64,000 bases of DNA from Deltaproteobacteria bacterium (GTDB lineage: Bacteria; Myxococcota; Myxococcia; Myxococcales; 40CM-4-68-19). The stretch lies in NCBI GenBank assembly GCA_005879315.1, contig VBLC01000038.1, positions 54,322 to 118,321 on the forward strand, in the 5' to 3' direction. Under the pieces are notes generated by a model. It was not told the origin of the DNA and made no database searches. It saw only the letters and a program-made list of their open reading frames with translations. The position numbers and the translations under genes were made by a program. This document shows positions 11,041 to 19,878 of this stretch, one piece after another. How positions within the stretch are numbered: position 1 is the first letter of the stretch; the number at the start of each line of letters is the position of its first letter.

Positions 11041-11760
11041 TCAGCGCTCTACGCCGCAGGCGGCGACCACGTCGTCGCGATAGGCGAGCCAGCGCTGGAG
11101 CGCGGTCTCCATCGCTTCGACGACGCGGTCCTCGATCGGCGGCGGCGTGTGCCCGAGCACGGCCTGCCAGGCGTCGTCGCGATGTCCGCCCTCGACCTTC
11201 TTGTGCACGCGCTGCAGCTCGAGGAACTTCGCATCGACTCCATGGATGCGAACCAGCGGATGCTGGCGGATGGCGGCCTCGATCTTCGCCTCGGTCTGGG
11301 GCGCGGTCTGTTGAAGCTCGCGGCGCTCGTTGGCGCTGCCTTCGACGAAGATCGTCATCACCGCGGCGCCCAGGACCCAAGGGGAGAGCGCCGTCACCTC
11401 GTCGAGGAACTTCCGGTAGCGCTTCGCGGCCGGCAGGAGCTGGACTTTCTCGAAGTCCGCGCGCCGGTAGCCGCAGCCCTCCATCATCCGCAGGAAAAGC
11501 TCGGGATGAGAGGCGGTGCCGCTGATGCCGCCGGTCTGCTCCTCGTAGATATTGGCCGCCAGCATCGCGCGAACGTCCTGCGGCGTGTCCGCGTGACCCA
11601 GGACGCGCGCGAGCAGCTGGGGAAAGTCGCGCACGTAGACTTCCCACTCCTGCTGGAAATGCGGCAGGAGCCGCGGCAGCGGAATGCGCCCCTCGGCGAA
11701 GTGGGGCCATGCCCAGTGGTTCTTGCGGTCGAGGATGGAGAGCAGCCGCTCCTGCAGCAT
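11041..11760 (-). CDS. Haem-oxygenase-like di-iron protein (TenA/PqqC/CADD superfamily)
   Basis: 239 aa from ATG 11760. All-helical, with likely metal ligands in the order expected of haem-oxygenase-like di-iron oxidases: Glu73/74 (NIYEEQTGG), His85 (SHPELF), Glu140 (IFVEGS), then His186, Glu190 and His193 in RVHKKVEGGH, which matches the H-x3-D/E-x2-H helix. Relatives include CADD, which makes p-aminobenzoate, and various N-oxygenases and desaturases. Nothing here fixes the reaction. It lies between the OPT transporter and a small membrane protein on the same strand. Annotation as 'iron-containing redox enzyme' is safe; a pABA role is only one possibility. Confidence 0.8.
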   Translation of the reverse strand: MLQERLLSILDRKNHWAWPHFAEGRIPLPRLLPHFQQEWEVYVRDFPQLLARVLGHADTPQDVRAMLAANIYEEQTGGISGTASHPELFLRMMEGCGYRRADFEKVQLLPAAKRYRKFLDEVTALSPWVLGAAVMTIFVEGSANERRELQQTAPQTEAKIEAAIRQHPLVRIHGVDAKFLELQRVHKKVEGGHRDDAWQAVLGHTPPPIEDRVVEAMETALQRWLAYRDDVVAACGVER

Positions 11761-11782
11761 CTGGCTGCAGAGATTACTGCAG

Positions 11783-12148
11783 CTACCTTCGCCAGAAAAA
11801 GAAAGCGGCGAGCGAGGTGAGCAGGAACAGCGCCGCAGCGGCCGCGAACACCGCCTTGCGGGGCGGGCCGGCGACGATGAGCACCGCGGCGGTCCAGGTC
11901 GGCGCCAGGTCGACCACCGGCACCACTTCCGCGACGGCCGCAGGCAAGAAGGCCCAGTGGAAGCCGAGCAGCTTGATGAGCAAGAGCGCGACGGCGACGT
12001 CGAGCGCATCGTCGAGCGGCGAGACGATGCCCTCGCCAAAGAGGGGAAAGAGGGCGAGCTGCAGCGCGTCCGCCGTGAAGGCCACCAGGCGCGCGGCACG
12101 CCTTCGAGCGGGAGTGATCTCCGCGGGCCTCGCGAAGAATCCGGTCAC
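11783..12148 (-). CDS. Small conserved membrane protein, function unknown
   Basis: 121 aa, GTG start at 12148 (an inferred choice; the ribosome binding site is weak). Three hydrophobic segments are visible: ALQLALFPLFGEGIVSP, VAVALLLIKLLGFHWAFLPA and AVFAAAAALFLLTSLAAFF, with a conserved-looking PLDDALDVAVALLLIKLLG and VPVVDLAPTWT between them. It resembles uncharacterised membrane proteins common in high-GC proteobacteria. It lies 22 bases upstream of the di-iron protein on the same strand, so probably co-transcribed, and is divergent from the Xaa-Pro peptidase, with 45 bases between the starts. Confidence 0.65.
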   Translation of the reverse strand: MTGFFARPAEITPARRRAARLVAFTADALQLALFPLFGEGIVSPLDDALDVAVALLLIKLLGFHWAFLPAAVAEVVPVVDLAPTWTAAVLIVAGPPRKAVFAAAAALFLLTSLAAFFFWRR

Positions 12149-12193
12149 GGAGCGACAGTACCATCGCGAGCGCCGCTGATTTAGGCTGCTCGC

Positions 12194-13729
12194 GTGCTGC
12201 GCGTGATCGCCTGGGCCGCACTGGCCATCGTCGTCGGGGTCTTCGCGCCGCGGCGCCGCCCGGCCGCGCTGATGGTTTTCGCCGGGCTGCTCTCCGTGGG
12301 AGGTCTTGGCGCGCTGATCCTCTTCAGCAACATCAGCATCCTCTTCGGCGCGATGGCGGCAGCCGGGCTGCTCGTCGTCTTCCTTCTCGCCCGCGCGCTG
12401 CCGCGGCTGTTCGTCTTCCTGCTCCTGCTCGTCGGGTTGGCGCTCTTCGGATTTTCTCCGCTGCCCGAGTCGCGGCCGGTCGCCATCGCGCTCCTTGCGG
12501 CCGCCGTCATCCTCTCCGCGGCTGTCGCCTCGCGCGCCGATCTGGGCATGCGGATCGGCTGCGCGCTTCTCGGCGGCCGCAGTCTCGCCATGATGTTCCA
12601 TGGCGAGGTCCCGCCCTGGCAGCGGCTCGCGCTCGCCGCCGCCGTCTTCGCCATCGCCAGCGTCATTCCCGGCCGGCAGATCGAGCAGCCGGCGCCGCAG
12701 TTGGCCCCGACCGCGGGGATGGGAGCATCGCTCTCGATCCTGATCGGCGTTTTCTTTCTTGGCGCCTGGACCTTCGCGCCGGCGGTGCCGGCCCCGCAGG
12801 AGGAGCCGTTCGTCTCGCATTTCGCCCGGCTGCGGCGCGAAGCGCCCCGCGGCGGGCTGCTCTGGGCACTGCCCTCCGAGGCGATCTTCTGGGAGGACGG
12901 CGGCTCCTTCCCCCGCCTGGAAAACCTCGACGCCCTCTGGTTGGGCGCGGCGCCGCGCATTTTGTACAAAATGGACGGGACGTCGCTCTTCGGCCGGCTG
13001 AGCCTGCACGCCGTCGTCGCGCGGCTCCGCGCGATCAAGGACGCCGGCGAACAGGAAAGGCTGCGCGCTGCCGCGCACGCGATCGTCCAGGCGGTGCGCG
13101 ACAACCTCCGTCTCTTCCGCCCCGGAGCGAGGGAGTCCGAGATCGCCCGCGCCATCCTCGAATCTGCCCGGCGCCACGGCTGCTACCCGGAGAGCTTTCC
13201 GCCGATCGTCGCTGCGGGCCCCTCGGCTGCGCAGCCACACGGCGCGGGCAACGGCGGAACGCTGCGGCCCGGCGAGCTGACGATGACCGACGTCGGCTGC
13301 TATTCGGCCCACTACGCTTCGGACTTCACCCGCACCTTGCCCGTCTCGGGGAAGTTCACGGCCACCCAGCGCGGTCTCTACCAGGCCGTCTATCACGCCC
13401 AGCAGGCCGCAGTGAGAGCCTGCAAGCCGGGAGTGGAGCTGAAGGAGCTCGACACGACTGCGCGCGAGATCATCCGCGCGCGCGGCCTCCAGGATCACAA
13501 TCCTTTCGGCATCGGCCACACCGTGGGACTCTTCGTCCACGACGTAGGCGGCCGCGCTCCGCTCGCGCCGGGGATGGTCATCACCATCGAGCCGGGTCTC
13601 TATCGGAAGGGCGAGCTGGGCATTCGCATCGAGGACACGTACCTGGTGACCGAGAAGGGATGCGAGGCGCTGACCGAAGGTTTTCCCGCCGACCCGGACT
13701 CGATCGAGCGGCTGATGTCCGCCCGCTGA
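12194..13729 (+). CDS. Membrane-anchored Xaa-Pro aminopeptidase (M24) with N-terminal multi-helix domain
   Basis: 511 aa, GTG start. Residues 1-200 hold about seven hydrophobic helices. Residues about 205-505 form an M24 metallopeptidase with all five metal ligands: Asp in MTDVGCY (about 366), Asp in ASDFTRT (about 377), His in GIGHTVGLFVHD (about 440), Glu in TIEPG (about 464) and Glu in RIEDTY (about 478). Soluble Xaa-Pro aminopeptidases lack such a membrane region. The catalytic domain follows a helix that ends near APAVPAPQEEP and should face one side of the membrane; which side is unclear. It converges with the FabH-like gene, with one base between the stops. Confidence 0.85.
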   Translation: MLRVIAWAALAIVVGVFAPRRRPAALMVFAGLLSVGGLGALILFSNISILFGAMAAAGLLVVFLLARALPRLFVFLLLLVGLALFGFSPLPESRPVAIALLAAAVILSAAVASRADLGMRIGCALLGGRSLAMMFHGEVPPWQRLALAAAVFAIASVIPGRQIEQPAPQLAPTAGMGASLSILIGVFFLGAWTFAPAVPAPQEEPFVSHFARLRREAPRGGLLWALPSEAIFWEDGGSFPRLENLDALWLGAAPRILYKMDGTSLFGRLSLHAVVARLRAIKDAGEQERLRAAAHAIVQAVRDNLRLFRPGARESEIARAILESARRHGCYPESFPPIVAAGPSAAQPHGAGNGGTLRPGELTMTDVGCYSAHYASDFTRTLPVSGKFTATQRGLYQAVYHAQQAAVRACKPGVELKELDTTAREIIRARGLQDHNPFGIGHTVGLFVHDVGGRAPLAPGMVITIEPGLYRKGELGIRIEDTYLVTEKGCEALTEGFPADPDSIERLMSAR

Positions 13730-13730
13730 C

Positions 13731-14786
13731 TCACGCCCTCATCAGCGCCGCGCCCCAGTGGAATCCGGCGCCGAGGCCGACGAAACAGACGAGCGCGCCT
13801 TCGCGGACCCGGCCCGCCTTGCGGCATTCGTCGAGCGCGATGGGGATGGTCGCGGCGGTCGTGTTGCCGTACTTCTGGATGTTGTTGAAGACCTTCTCGG
13901 CGGGTAGCTCCAGCGTGCGCTGCACCATCTCGTTGATGCGCAAGTTGGCCTGGTGGGCGATGAGCAGGTCGAGGTCCTGCACCCGGACTCGCTGGGCCGC
14001 GCAAACCTCGCGCACCACTTCCGGCATGCGCCGCACGGCGAGCTTGAACACCTCGCGGCCGTTCATCTCGGGAATGTGGCGGCCCTCGCGGCAGTCCTCG
14101 GCGGTCACGTAGGGCCGCTGGGCGAAGCCGCAGGCGGGGACGTAGAGGTCCTCGAAGCGCGTGCCGTCGGAATGGACCTTGAAGCCGAGCAGACCGCGCT
14201 CGCCCTCCTCACCGCGCAGGACCGCCGCGCCGCCGGCGTCGCCGAACAGCACGGTGCGGTCGCGGAAGCGAGTGATCCAGGCCCGCTCCTCCGCGCTGGG
14301 CGCCTCGCCCCCGCGGCCGAAGAGGTAGTCCCACTTCGTCCAGGGCATGAAGCCGGAATGCACTTCGGCGCCCACCAGGAGCACCGTGCGCGCTTCGCCG
14401 GAGCGGATCAGCGCATCGGCGACCTGAAGTCCGTAGATGAAGCCGGTGCACTGCTGGCGGATGTCGAGAGCGGGGATGGTGCCGATGCCCAGCTTGTTCT
14501 GAAGGATTCCGCCGCAGCCGGGGAAGTAATGGTCGGGTGTCATGGTGGCGAAGACGATGTAGTCGATCTCGCCCGGCTCGACGCGCGCGTCCTCGAGCGC
14601 CTTGCGCGCCGCGCGCAGCCCCAGGTCGCTGGTCGAGGTGCCCGACTCGACGTAATAGCGCTGCTCCACGCCTGAGCGCTCGCGGATCCATTCGTCGGAG
14701 GTATCCATCATCTTCGCCAGGGCGTCGTTCTTGACCAGATGCTCGCCCGTGACGAAGCCGGTGCCGATGATTCTGGTGCGCTGCAT
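13731..14786 (-). CDS. 3-oxoacyl-ACP synthase III family protein (FabH-like)
   Basis: 351 aa. The thiolase-fold catalytic triad is complete: Cys113 (RQQCTGF), His278 (LIAHQANLRI) and Asn308 (KYGNTTAAT). DTSDEWIRERSGVEQR near the N-terminus is the FabH signature. Compared with E. coli FabH (317 aa) it is somewhat longer, with extra residues around 145-175 (PWTKWDYLFGRGG). It could start fatty-acid synthesis, or belong to the related group making branched or specialised acyl chains; it stands alone, without other fab genes. Convergent with the M24 peptidase and divergent from the phosphotransferase. Confidence 0.88.
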   Translation of the reverse strand: MQRTRIIGTGFVTGEHLVKNDALAKMMDTSDEWIRERSGVEQRYYVESGTSTSDLGLRAARKALEDARVEPGEIDYIVFATMTPDHYFPGCGGILQNKLGIGTIPALDIRQQCTGFIYGLQVADALIRSGEARTVLLVGAEVHSGFMPWTKWDYLFGRGGEAPSAEERAWITRFRDRTVLFGDAGGAAVLRGEEGERGLLGFKVHSDGTRFEDLYVPACGFAQRPYVTAEDCREGRHIPEMNGREVFKLAVRRMPEVVREVCAAQRVRVQDLDLLIAHQANLRINEMVQRTLELPAEKVFNNIQKYGNTTAATIPIALDECRKAGRVREGALVCFVGLGAGFHWGAALMRA

Positions 14787-14874
14787 GGCGGCAGTCTACA
14801 CCGCCAAGGGCGGACAACCAGGGCCTCGCTGGCCTGGTCCACCGGCCACGCGCAGCTGCGCTACATTGTCGATC

Positions 14875-16350
14875 ATGTTCGAAGCCGCCGAGCTGGGCGC
14901 AGAAGTCGACCGCCAGACCTGGACCAAGGAAGCGCCGGTGGTCCGCGAGGCGCTCTTGCAAGCGCAGCGCGAGCTGGCTGCGTCGCGCTACTCCTGCGTC
15001 ATCCTCGTCTCCGGAGTGGAAGGCGTCGGCAAGCGCGAGGTGGTCGACTTCCTCCTCACCTGGATGGACGCGCGCGGCGTCAACACCCATGTGTTGCGCG
15101 AGCCGACCGAAGAAGAGCGGGAGCGTCCCGAGTACTGGCGCTTCTGGCGCCGCCTTCCCCCGGCCGGGCGCAGCGCGATCTTTCTCGGCAGCTGGTACTC
15201 GCGGCACGTCATCGAGCGCGTCTTCGGCAAGACCGACGAGAAGGACCTCGACCAGGCTCTCGACCGCATCGTCGAGTTCGAGCGGATGCTCGCGCACGAG
15301 AACGTCATCCTCGTCAAGCTCTGGATGCACGTCGCGAAGAAGACGCAGAGGAAGCACTTCGAGGCGCTGGAGAAGAAGAAGTCGACGCGCTGGCGCGTCA
15401 CCAAGCGCGACTGGAAGTTCTTCCGGCACTACGATCGATTTCGCCAGGTCTCCGAGCACGCCCTGCGGCGCACTTCCCTGGGCGAGGCGCCCTGGCACAT
15501 CGTCGAGGCCGCCGAGGAGCGGCACCGCAATCTCACCGTCGCGCGCGCGGTGATCGAGGGCATCCGCTCGCGCCTCGAGGCTCCGGCGGAGAGGCCCGGC
15601 AAGGTGGTGAAGCTCGCGCCGCTGCCGCGGGAGGAGAAGACGCTCCTTTCCGAAGTCGATCACTCGCTGTCGGTCGACCCCAAGACGTACGAAAGGAAGC
15701 TGCCGCGGCTGCAGGGCCGCCTTCACCGGCTGGCGGGACGGCTTCCCGCCGCAGGCAAGTCGCTCATCCTCGTTTTCGAAGGGCCCGATGCCGCTGGCAA
15801 GGGCGGCACCATCCGACGCCTCACCGCCGCGATGGAAGCCGGCTCCTGGGAAGCGATCGCCGTCGCCGCGCCCACCGACGAGGAGCGCGCGCATCCTTAC
15901 CTGTGGCGTTTCTGGCGCCACTTGCCGCGGGCGGGGAGAGTCACGGTCTACGACCGCTCCTGGTACGGCCGCGTGCTGGTCGAGCGCGTCGAAAGCCTGG
16001 CGCGCGCCGAGGAGTGGCAACGGGCCTACTCCGAGATCAACGCTTTCGAGGAGCAGCTGGCCGAGGCAGGCAATCTCATTCTCAAGTTCTGGCTGTCCAT
16101 CACGCAGGAGGAGCAGCTGCGCCGCTTCAAGGATCGGCAGACCACTCCCTTCAAGCAGTACAAGATCACCGAAGAGGACTGGCGCAACCGCGCCAAGTGG
16201 GACGCCTACGAGCACGCGGCTTGCGACATGTTCGAGAAGACCTCGACCGCCATCGCACCCTGGCTGATCGTCGAGGCGGACGACAAGCTGCACGCCCGGA
16301 TCAAGGTGCTCAAGAAGGTGACGCGCGCTCTGGAGAAAGAGCTCGACTGA
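14875..16350 (+). CDS. pap: Polyphosphate:AMP phosphotransferase (two PPK2 domains)
   Basis: 491 aa from ATG 14875, close to the usual length of about 495. Two tandem PPK2 domains are visible. The N-terminal one has P-loop GVEGVGKRE (about 47-55) but GSWYSR where catalytic copies have DRSWYGR. The C-terminal one has EGPDAAGKGGTI (about 302-313), VYDRSWYGRVLVERVE and FKQYKITEEDWRNR, all intact. This fits Pap enzymes, in which the C-terminal copy does catalysis: poly(P)n + AMP gives poly(P)n-1 + ADP. It stands alone, with no ppk1 or ppx in view. Confidence 0.92.
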   Translation: MFEAAELGAEVDRQTWTKEAPVVREALLQAQRELAASRYSCVILVSGVEGVGKREVVDFLLTWMDARGVNTHVLREPTEEERERPEYWRFWRRLPPAGRSAIFLGSWYSRHVIERVFGKTDEKDLDQALDRIVEFERMLAHENVILVKLWMHVAKKTQRKHFEALEKKKSTRWRVTKRDWKFFRHYDRFRQVSEHALRRTSLGEAPWHIVEAAEERHRNLTVARAVIEGIRSRLEAPAERPGKVVKLAPLPREEKTLLSEVDHSLSVDPKTYERKLPRLQGRLHRLAGRLPAAGKSLILVFEGPDAAGKGGTIRRLTAAMEAGSWEAIAVAAPTDEERAHPYLWRFWRHLPRAGRVTVYDRSWYGRVLVERVESLARAEEWQRAYSEINAFEEQLAEAGNLILKFWLSITQEEQLRRFKDRQTTPFKQYKITEEDWRNRAKWDAYEHAACDMFEKTSTAIAPWLIVEADDKLHARIKVLKKVTRALEKELD

Positions 16351-16474
16351 GCGAGCGGCCGCTGCGGCGCCTGAGGTAGACGCGAGCAGCTGGCTTGTAG
16401 AATCCGCGGGGCATCCAAAAGATTACCTGAGCCATCCCTTTGTCCATCCCGGACGAGACCGGGGGGAGGATCCG

Positions 16475-17035
16475 ATGAAGATGATTCTCACGCTCGCCGC
16501 CGCATTGCTCATCGCCGCGCCGGCGCTCGCGCAGACGACCACGACGGTGAAGAGCGACAATCCGCCGCCGCCCCCGCCGTCGACGACCGTGACGACGCAG
16601 CCGCAGAGCGGCAGCTCCACTACCGTGACCAGCGGGCAACCGCCCCCTCCGTCCTCGTCGACGCAGGTGGTGGTGAACCCGAATGAGCCGACCACGACCA
16701 CCACCGCCACCACGCGCGTGCGGGCCAGCGATGACTCGGTGGGCATCGAGACCCACCACGACACCCGCACCGATATCGCCATCGTCGCTACCGACGCCCT
16801 CTACGGCGGCATCGCCGGCACGCTGGTGGGCGGTGGCATCGCGCTCATCAACCAAAGCAACAACTGGGGGCGCGATCTGATGATCGGCGCGGGCATCGGC
16901 ATCCTGGTCGGCGCGGGTTATGGCGTGTTCGAGGCGACCACGCGCGACAACACGGTCGTGCGCCACGCTGCGGCCGACCGCGATCCGGCGTCGTCGTCGG
17001 GTACCAACCTGTCGCTGATGACGGGCAGGTTCTAG
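16475..17035 (+). CDS. Secreted Pro/Thr/Ser-rich protein with glycine-zipper region
   Basis: 186 aa, preceded by a strong GGGGGGAGG ribosome binding site. A signal peptide (MKMILTLAAALLIAAPALA, cleavage after ALA-Q) is followed by a low-complexity stretch of Pro, Thr, Ser and Val (about 20-90) with three proline clusters. Then come a polar segment and two Gly-rich hydrophobic stretches, GGIAGTLVGGGIAL and MIGAGIGILVGAGYGVF, like glycine-zipper membrane helices. Likely exported and membrane- or envelope-associated. No enzyme motif is visible and I do not recognise a family. Confidence 0.75.
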   Translation: MKMILTLAAALLIAAPALAQTTTTVKSDNPPPPPPSTTVTTQPQSGSSTTVTSGQPPPPSSSTQVVVNPNEPTTTTTATTRVRASDDSVGIETHHDTRTDIAIVATDALYGGIAGTLVGGGIALINQSNNWGRDLMIGAGIGILVGAGYGVFEATTRDNTVVRHAAADRDPASSSGTNLSLMTGRF

Positions 17036-17055
17036 CTCCCTCGGTTGCACGCGGG

Positions 17056-17874
17056 TCAGGCTCGCCGCGCGACATCGATCGCGGCGATCGCCTGCGCCGG
17101 GGTGAGGCGGGGCACACCGACCTGTTCGACCGCGCGCGCCCCGCACCACGCACCGATTCGCGCGGCCTGGCTCGGATCGAGCCCGCGCGCGATTCCAACT
17201 GCGAAGCCGGCAAGAAAGCAGTCGCCGGCGCCGGTGGGGTCGATTTCTTCCGCCGGGAACGCCGGGATGTGAACCTCCTCGCCCGGGCTGAGCAGCGTCG
17301 CGCCGCGCGCGCCGTGGGTGACCAGCAGAGTGAGGCGGCGGCGGAGGGCGGACAAATCCAGCAACTGCGCTTCGGCGCCGCTCGCCTTGAGGTAATGGAT
17401 GTGCTCCAGCGCTGTCGCTTCGGGCGGACGCAAACGCAGCTCGCCTCGCGGGCCGATCTCGCGCATCACCGCTTGCGCATCGGCGACGACGATGCGACTG
17501 ATCTGATGGAGGCGCTGCAGGGTCGCGAGTGGGAGCTCGCCGGCGATGGCGCAGGCCATTCCAACTTCGTGCTGGCCGATGAGGTCGGAAGGCAGGATCG
17601 GCTGGCAGGCCGCCTCGACGCGGCCGACGCGCTCGCCTGAGCGGTAATCGTCGATGAAGCTGGTGGTGCGCGCGGTCGGGATGACGATCGGGCCGCGGGA
17701 GACTTGGGCAGCGTAGAGGAAGTCCGGCCCCACCTTGGCCACCACCTCGTGCGGCACCTCGAGCGCCTCGAGAATGGCCGAAGCATACGCGGCCGACCCG
17801 CCCAGGACTCGCCGCTCGCCCGCAGGGGTGAGGAGGGTGTCGTGGGAGTAGTGTCCGACCACGAGGATGGACAT
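17056..17874 (-). CDS. PfkB-family carbohydrate kinase
   Basis: 272 aa. The N-terminal GGSAAYAS (sugar-binding Gly-Gly region) and C-terminal DPTGAGDCFLAGF (about 210-222, anion hole and catalytic Asp) define the ribokinase/PfkB fold. The family phosphorylates sugars, nucleosides or inositols with ATP. The protein is shorter than ribokinase (about 305 aa) and lacks the usual second GG-containing signature; the short form resembles the myo-inositol kinase branch, but I cannot fix the substrate. The start codon shares one base with the stop of the upstream transporter gene (TGATG), so the two are translationally coupled. Confidence 0.85.
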   Translation of the reverse strand: MSILVVGHYSHDTLLTPAGERRVLGGSAAYASAILEALEVPHEVVAKVGPDFLYAAQVSRGPIVIPTARTTSFIDDYRSGERVGRVEAACQPILPSDLIGQHEVGMACAIAGELPLATLQRLHQISRIVVADAQAVMREIGPRGELRLRPPEATALEHIHYLKASGAEAQLLDLSALRRRLTLLVTHGARGATLLSPGEEVHIPAFPAEEIDPTGAGDCFLAGFAVGIARGLDPSQAARIGAWCGARAVEQVGVPRLTPAQAIAAIDVARRA

Positions 17875-18908
17875 CAGTGACGGTGCCGATGGTGCGCGTC
17901 GGAGGCGTGCGGGTGCTCGTGGGCGATCGCTTCGTGCCGATGGCGATGGGAGTGCGGCTCGCTCACGGGCCCGTCGTGGACATGTTGGTGATGCTCGTCG
18001 TGAACGTGCAGATGCTCATGCTCGAGCGCATCGTGACGATGCAGGTGCGCGTGGCGAGCGCGCAAGAGCAGCACCACACCCGTCGCCATCAGCGCTGCGG
18101 CGATCAGGTCGAAAACGCCAGGCCTGTCGCCGAGAAGCGGAATGGCGAGAAGCGCTCCGGCGAAGGGCGCCGCGGCAAAGAGGGCCGCCTGCCGCGCTGC
18201 CCCTAGAATGCGCTGAGCGCGCAGGTAGAGAAGAAGGCTGGCTCCATAGCTCACCGATCCGAGCAGGAGCGCCGCGCCGGCGATGCGCGCATCGATCGCC
18301 CGCTGTCCAGCGAGACCGCCGAGCAGCAGATTCGTTGCCCCCGCTCCGAGGGTCTTGTAGCGCAACACCTGGACCGGGTCCTTCAGCGCCAGGCGGGCGG
18401 TCAGGTTGTTGTCGAGAGCCCAGCAGAGACACGCGAGGGCAATGGCCGCAGCGCCTGCCGCCGATCCGCCCAGCCCCAAGCCGCGCGCGCCGAGCAACGC
18501 TGCACCGCCGACCGCCAGCGCCGCGCCGGCTGCCTCGCGCCTCGACAGATGCTCGCCAAAGACAAAGACCGCGAGCAGCATCGTAAAGGGCGCCTCGAGG
18601 TTGAGAAGTAGGGACCCCGTCAGGCCGCTCACGCGCGCCAGGCCCCAGAGCAGGAGCGGCGGGCCCAGCACTGCCCCGGCGATGATCGCCCCGAGGAGAA
18701 CGGGAATGTCCGCCCTTTCAAGCGGCGCCTCTCCTCGCCTGCGCCGAGCGAGCAGAAACACGCCGCCCGCGCCGAGATAGAGGACCCCCGCGAGAATCAG
18801 CGGCCCCGCTCGAAGCACGAGCAGCTTGCTGACGGGCGCCGCCAGCCCAAAGAGCAGCGCCGACCCCACACCCAGCACCGCCGCGTGCAGCCGATCGTCG
18901 CGATTCAT
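17874..18908 (-). CDS. DMT/EamA-family transporter with histidine-rich C-terminal tail
   Basis: 344 aa. Ten hydrophobic helices in two EamA repeats (residues 1-283) are followed by a soluble tail of 59 residues, 23 of them His, in patterns such as HEHLHVHDEHHQH and HSHRHRH. Such tails usually bind Ni, Zn or Co. EamA carriers move small metabolites; the tail points to metal transport or metal-sensing control here, by inference. The stop codon shares its last base with the PfkB kinase start downstream. BioB lies 13 bases upstream of the window's next gene boundary on the same strand. Confidence 0.85.
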   Translation of the reverse strand: MNRDDRLHAAVLGVGSALLFGLAAPVSKLLVLRAGPLILAGVLYLGAGGVFLLARRRRGEAPLERADIPVLLGAIIAGAVLGPPLLLWGLARVSGLTGSLLLNLEAPFTMLLAVFVFGEHLSRREAAGAALAVGGAALLGARGLGLGGSAAGAAAIALACLCWALDNNLTARLALKDPVQVLRYKTLGAGATNLLLGGLAGQRAIDARIAGAALLLGSVSYGASLLLYLRAQRILGAARQAALFAAAPFAGALLAIPLLGDRPGVFDLIAAALMATGVVLLLRARHAHLHRHDALEHEHLHVHDEHHQHVHDGPVSEPHSHRHRHEAIAHEHPHASDAHHRHRH

Positions 18909-18921
18909 CGCGCCTCAGCCG

Positions 18922-19872
18922 TCATGGGCGAGGCTCCAGCGGCGAGATGCCGGCGCGGGCGAAGAGCGCCATGTCCTCGCCGTACTCGGGATTGCCGGTG
19001 GTGAGCAGCTTCTCGCCGAAGAAGATGGAGTTCGCTCCGGCCATCAGGCACAAAAGCTGCGCCTCCTCGTTCATCTGCAGCCGGCCGGCGGAGAGCCGCA
19101 CCATCGAGCGCGGCATGAGGATGCGCGCGGTCGCGACCATCCGCACCATCTCGATGGTGGCGACCGGCGGTCGATCGGCGAGCGGCGTACCGGGGGCGCG
19201 CACCAGCAGGTTGATGGGCACCGACTCGGGGTGCGGATCCATCGAGGCCAGCTCGGCGAGGAGCGCGCAGCGATCGTCGGGCGATTCGCCCATGCCGATG
19301 ATCCCGCCGCAGCAGACGGTGATGCCGGCCGCGCGCACGTTGCGCAGCGTTTGCAGCCGCTCGTCATAGCTGCGCGTGCTGATGATCTCGCGGTACTTGT
19401 CGCGGCTGGTGTCGAGGTTGTGGTTGTAGGCGTGCAGGCCCGCCTCTTTCAGGCGGCGCGCCTGGTCGAGCGTGATCATGCCCAAAGTGCAGCAGGTCTC
19501 GAGGCCGAGCGCCTTGACCCCGCGGACCATCTCCAGCACGCGATCGAACTGCGGACCGTCCTTCACCTCGCGCCAGGCCGCTCCCATGCAGAAACGCGTC
19601 GCTCCGGCCTCGCGCGCGCTGCTTGCGGCGGCGAGAACGGCCTCGGTTTGCAGCAGAGGCTCGGCCTGCACGCCGGTCTGGTAGCGCGCGGCCTGCGGGC
19701 AGTAAGCGCAATCCTCGGGGCAGCCGCCGGTCTTGACCGAGAGCAGCGAGCAGAGCTGCACCTTGTTGTCGCCGAAGTGCTCGCGGTGCGCGCTCTGCGC
19801 GCGGAAGAGGAGGTCGAGCAGCGGCAGATCGTGGATCTGTCGCACTTCCTGCAGCGACCAGTCGTGTCTCAT
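18922..19872 (-). CDS. bioB: Biotin synthase
   Basis: 316 aa. The radical-SAM cluster motif is CPEDCAYC (Cys51, Cys55, Cys58), preceded by LLSVKTGG. Other BioB hallmarks are YNHNLDTS, the second-cluster cysteines in CCTLGM and [10 protein letters not shown], and the final Arg region MVRLSAGR. The enzyme inserts sulfur into dethiobiotin, using a [4Fe-4S] cluster for SAM cleavage and a [2Fe-2S] cluster as sulfur donor. No bioA, bioD or bioF is in the window. It lies 6 bases downstream of the methyltransferase on the same strand. Confidence 0.96.
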   Translation of the reverse strand: MRHDWSLQEVRQIHDLPLLDLLFRAQSAHREHFGDNKVQLCSLLSVKTGGCPEDCAYCPQAARYQTGVQAEPLLQTEAVLAAASSAREAGATRFCMGAAWREVKDGPQFDRVLEMVRGVKALGLETCCTLGMITLDQARRLKEAGLHAYNHNLDTSRDKYREIISTRSYDERLQTLRNVRAAGITVCCGGIIGMGESPDDRCALLAELASMDPHPESVPINLLVRAPGTPLADRPPVATIEMVRMVATARILMPRSMVRLSAGRLQMNEEAQLLCLMAGANSIFFGEKLLTTGNPEYGEDMALFARAGISPLEPRP

Positions 19873-19878
19873 GCGAAG

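Noticed and set aside
12181..13155. Long minus-strand frames opposite real genes (also at 5210-7219, 14209-16293 and elsewhere)
   Set aside because: They are low-complexity, Arg/Ala/Pro-rich and lie antisense to genes with clear motifs; long antisense frames are expected at about 70% G+C.
16351..16474. tRNA or small RNA gene between pap and the Pro/Thr-rich protein
   Set aside because: No cloverleaf or clear hairpin with a U-tract could be drawn.
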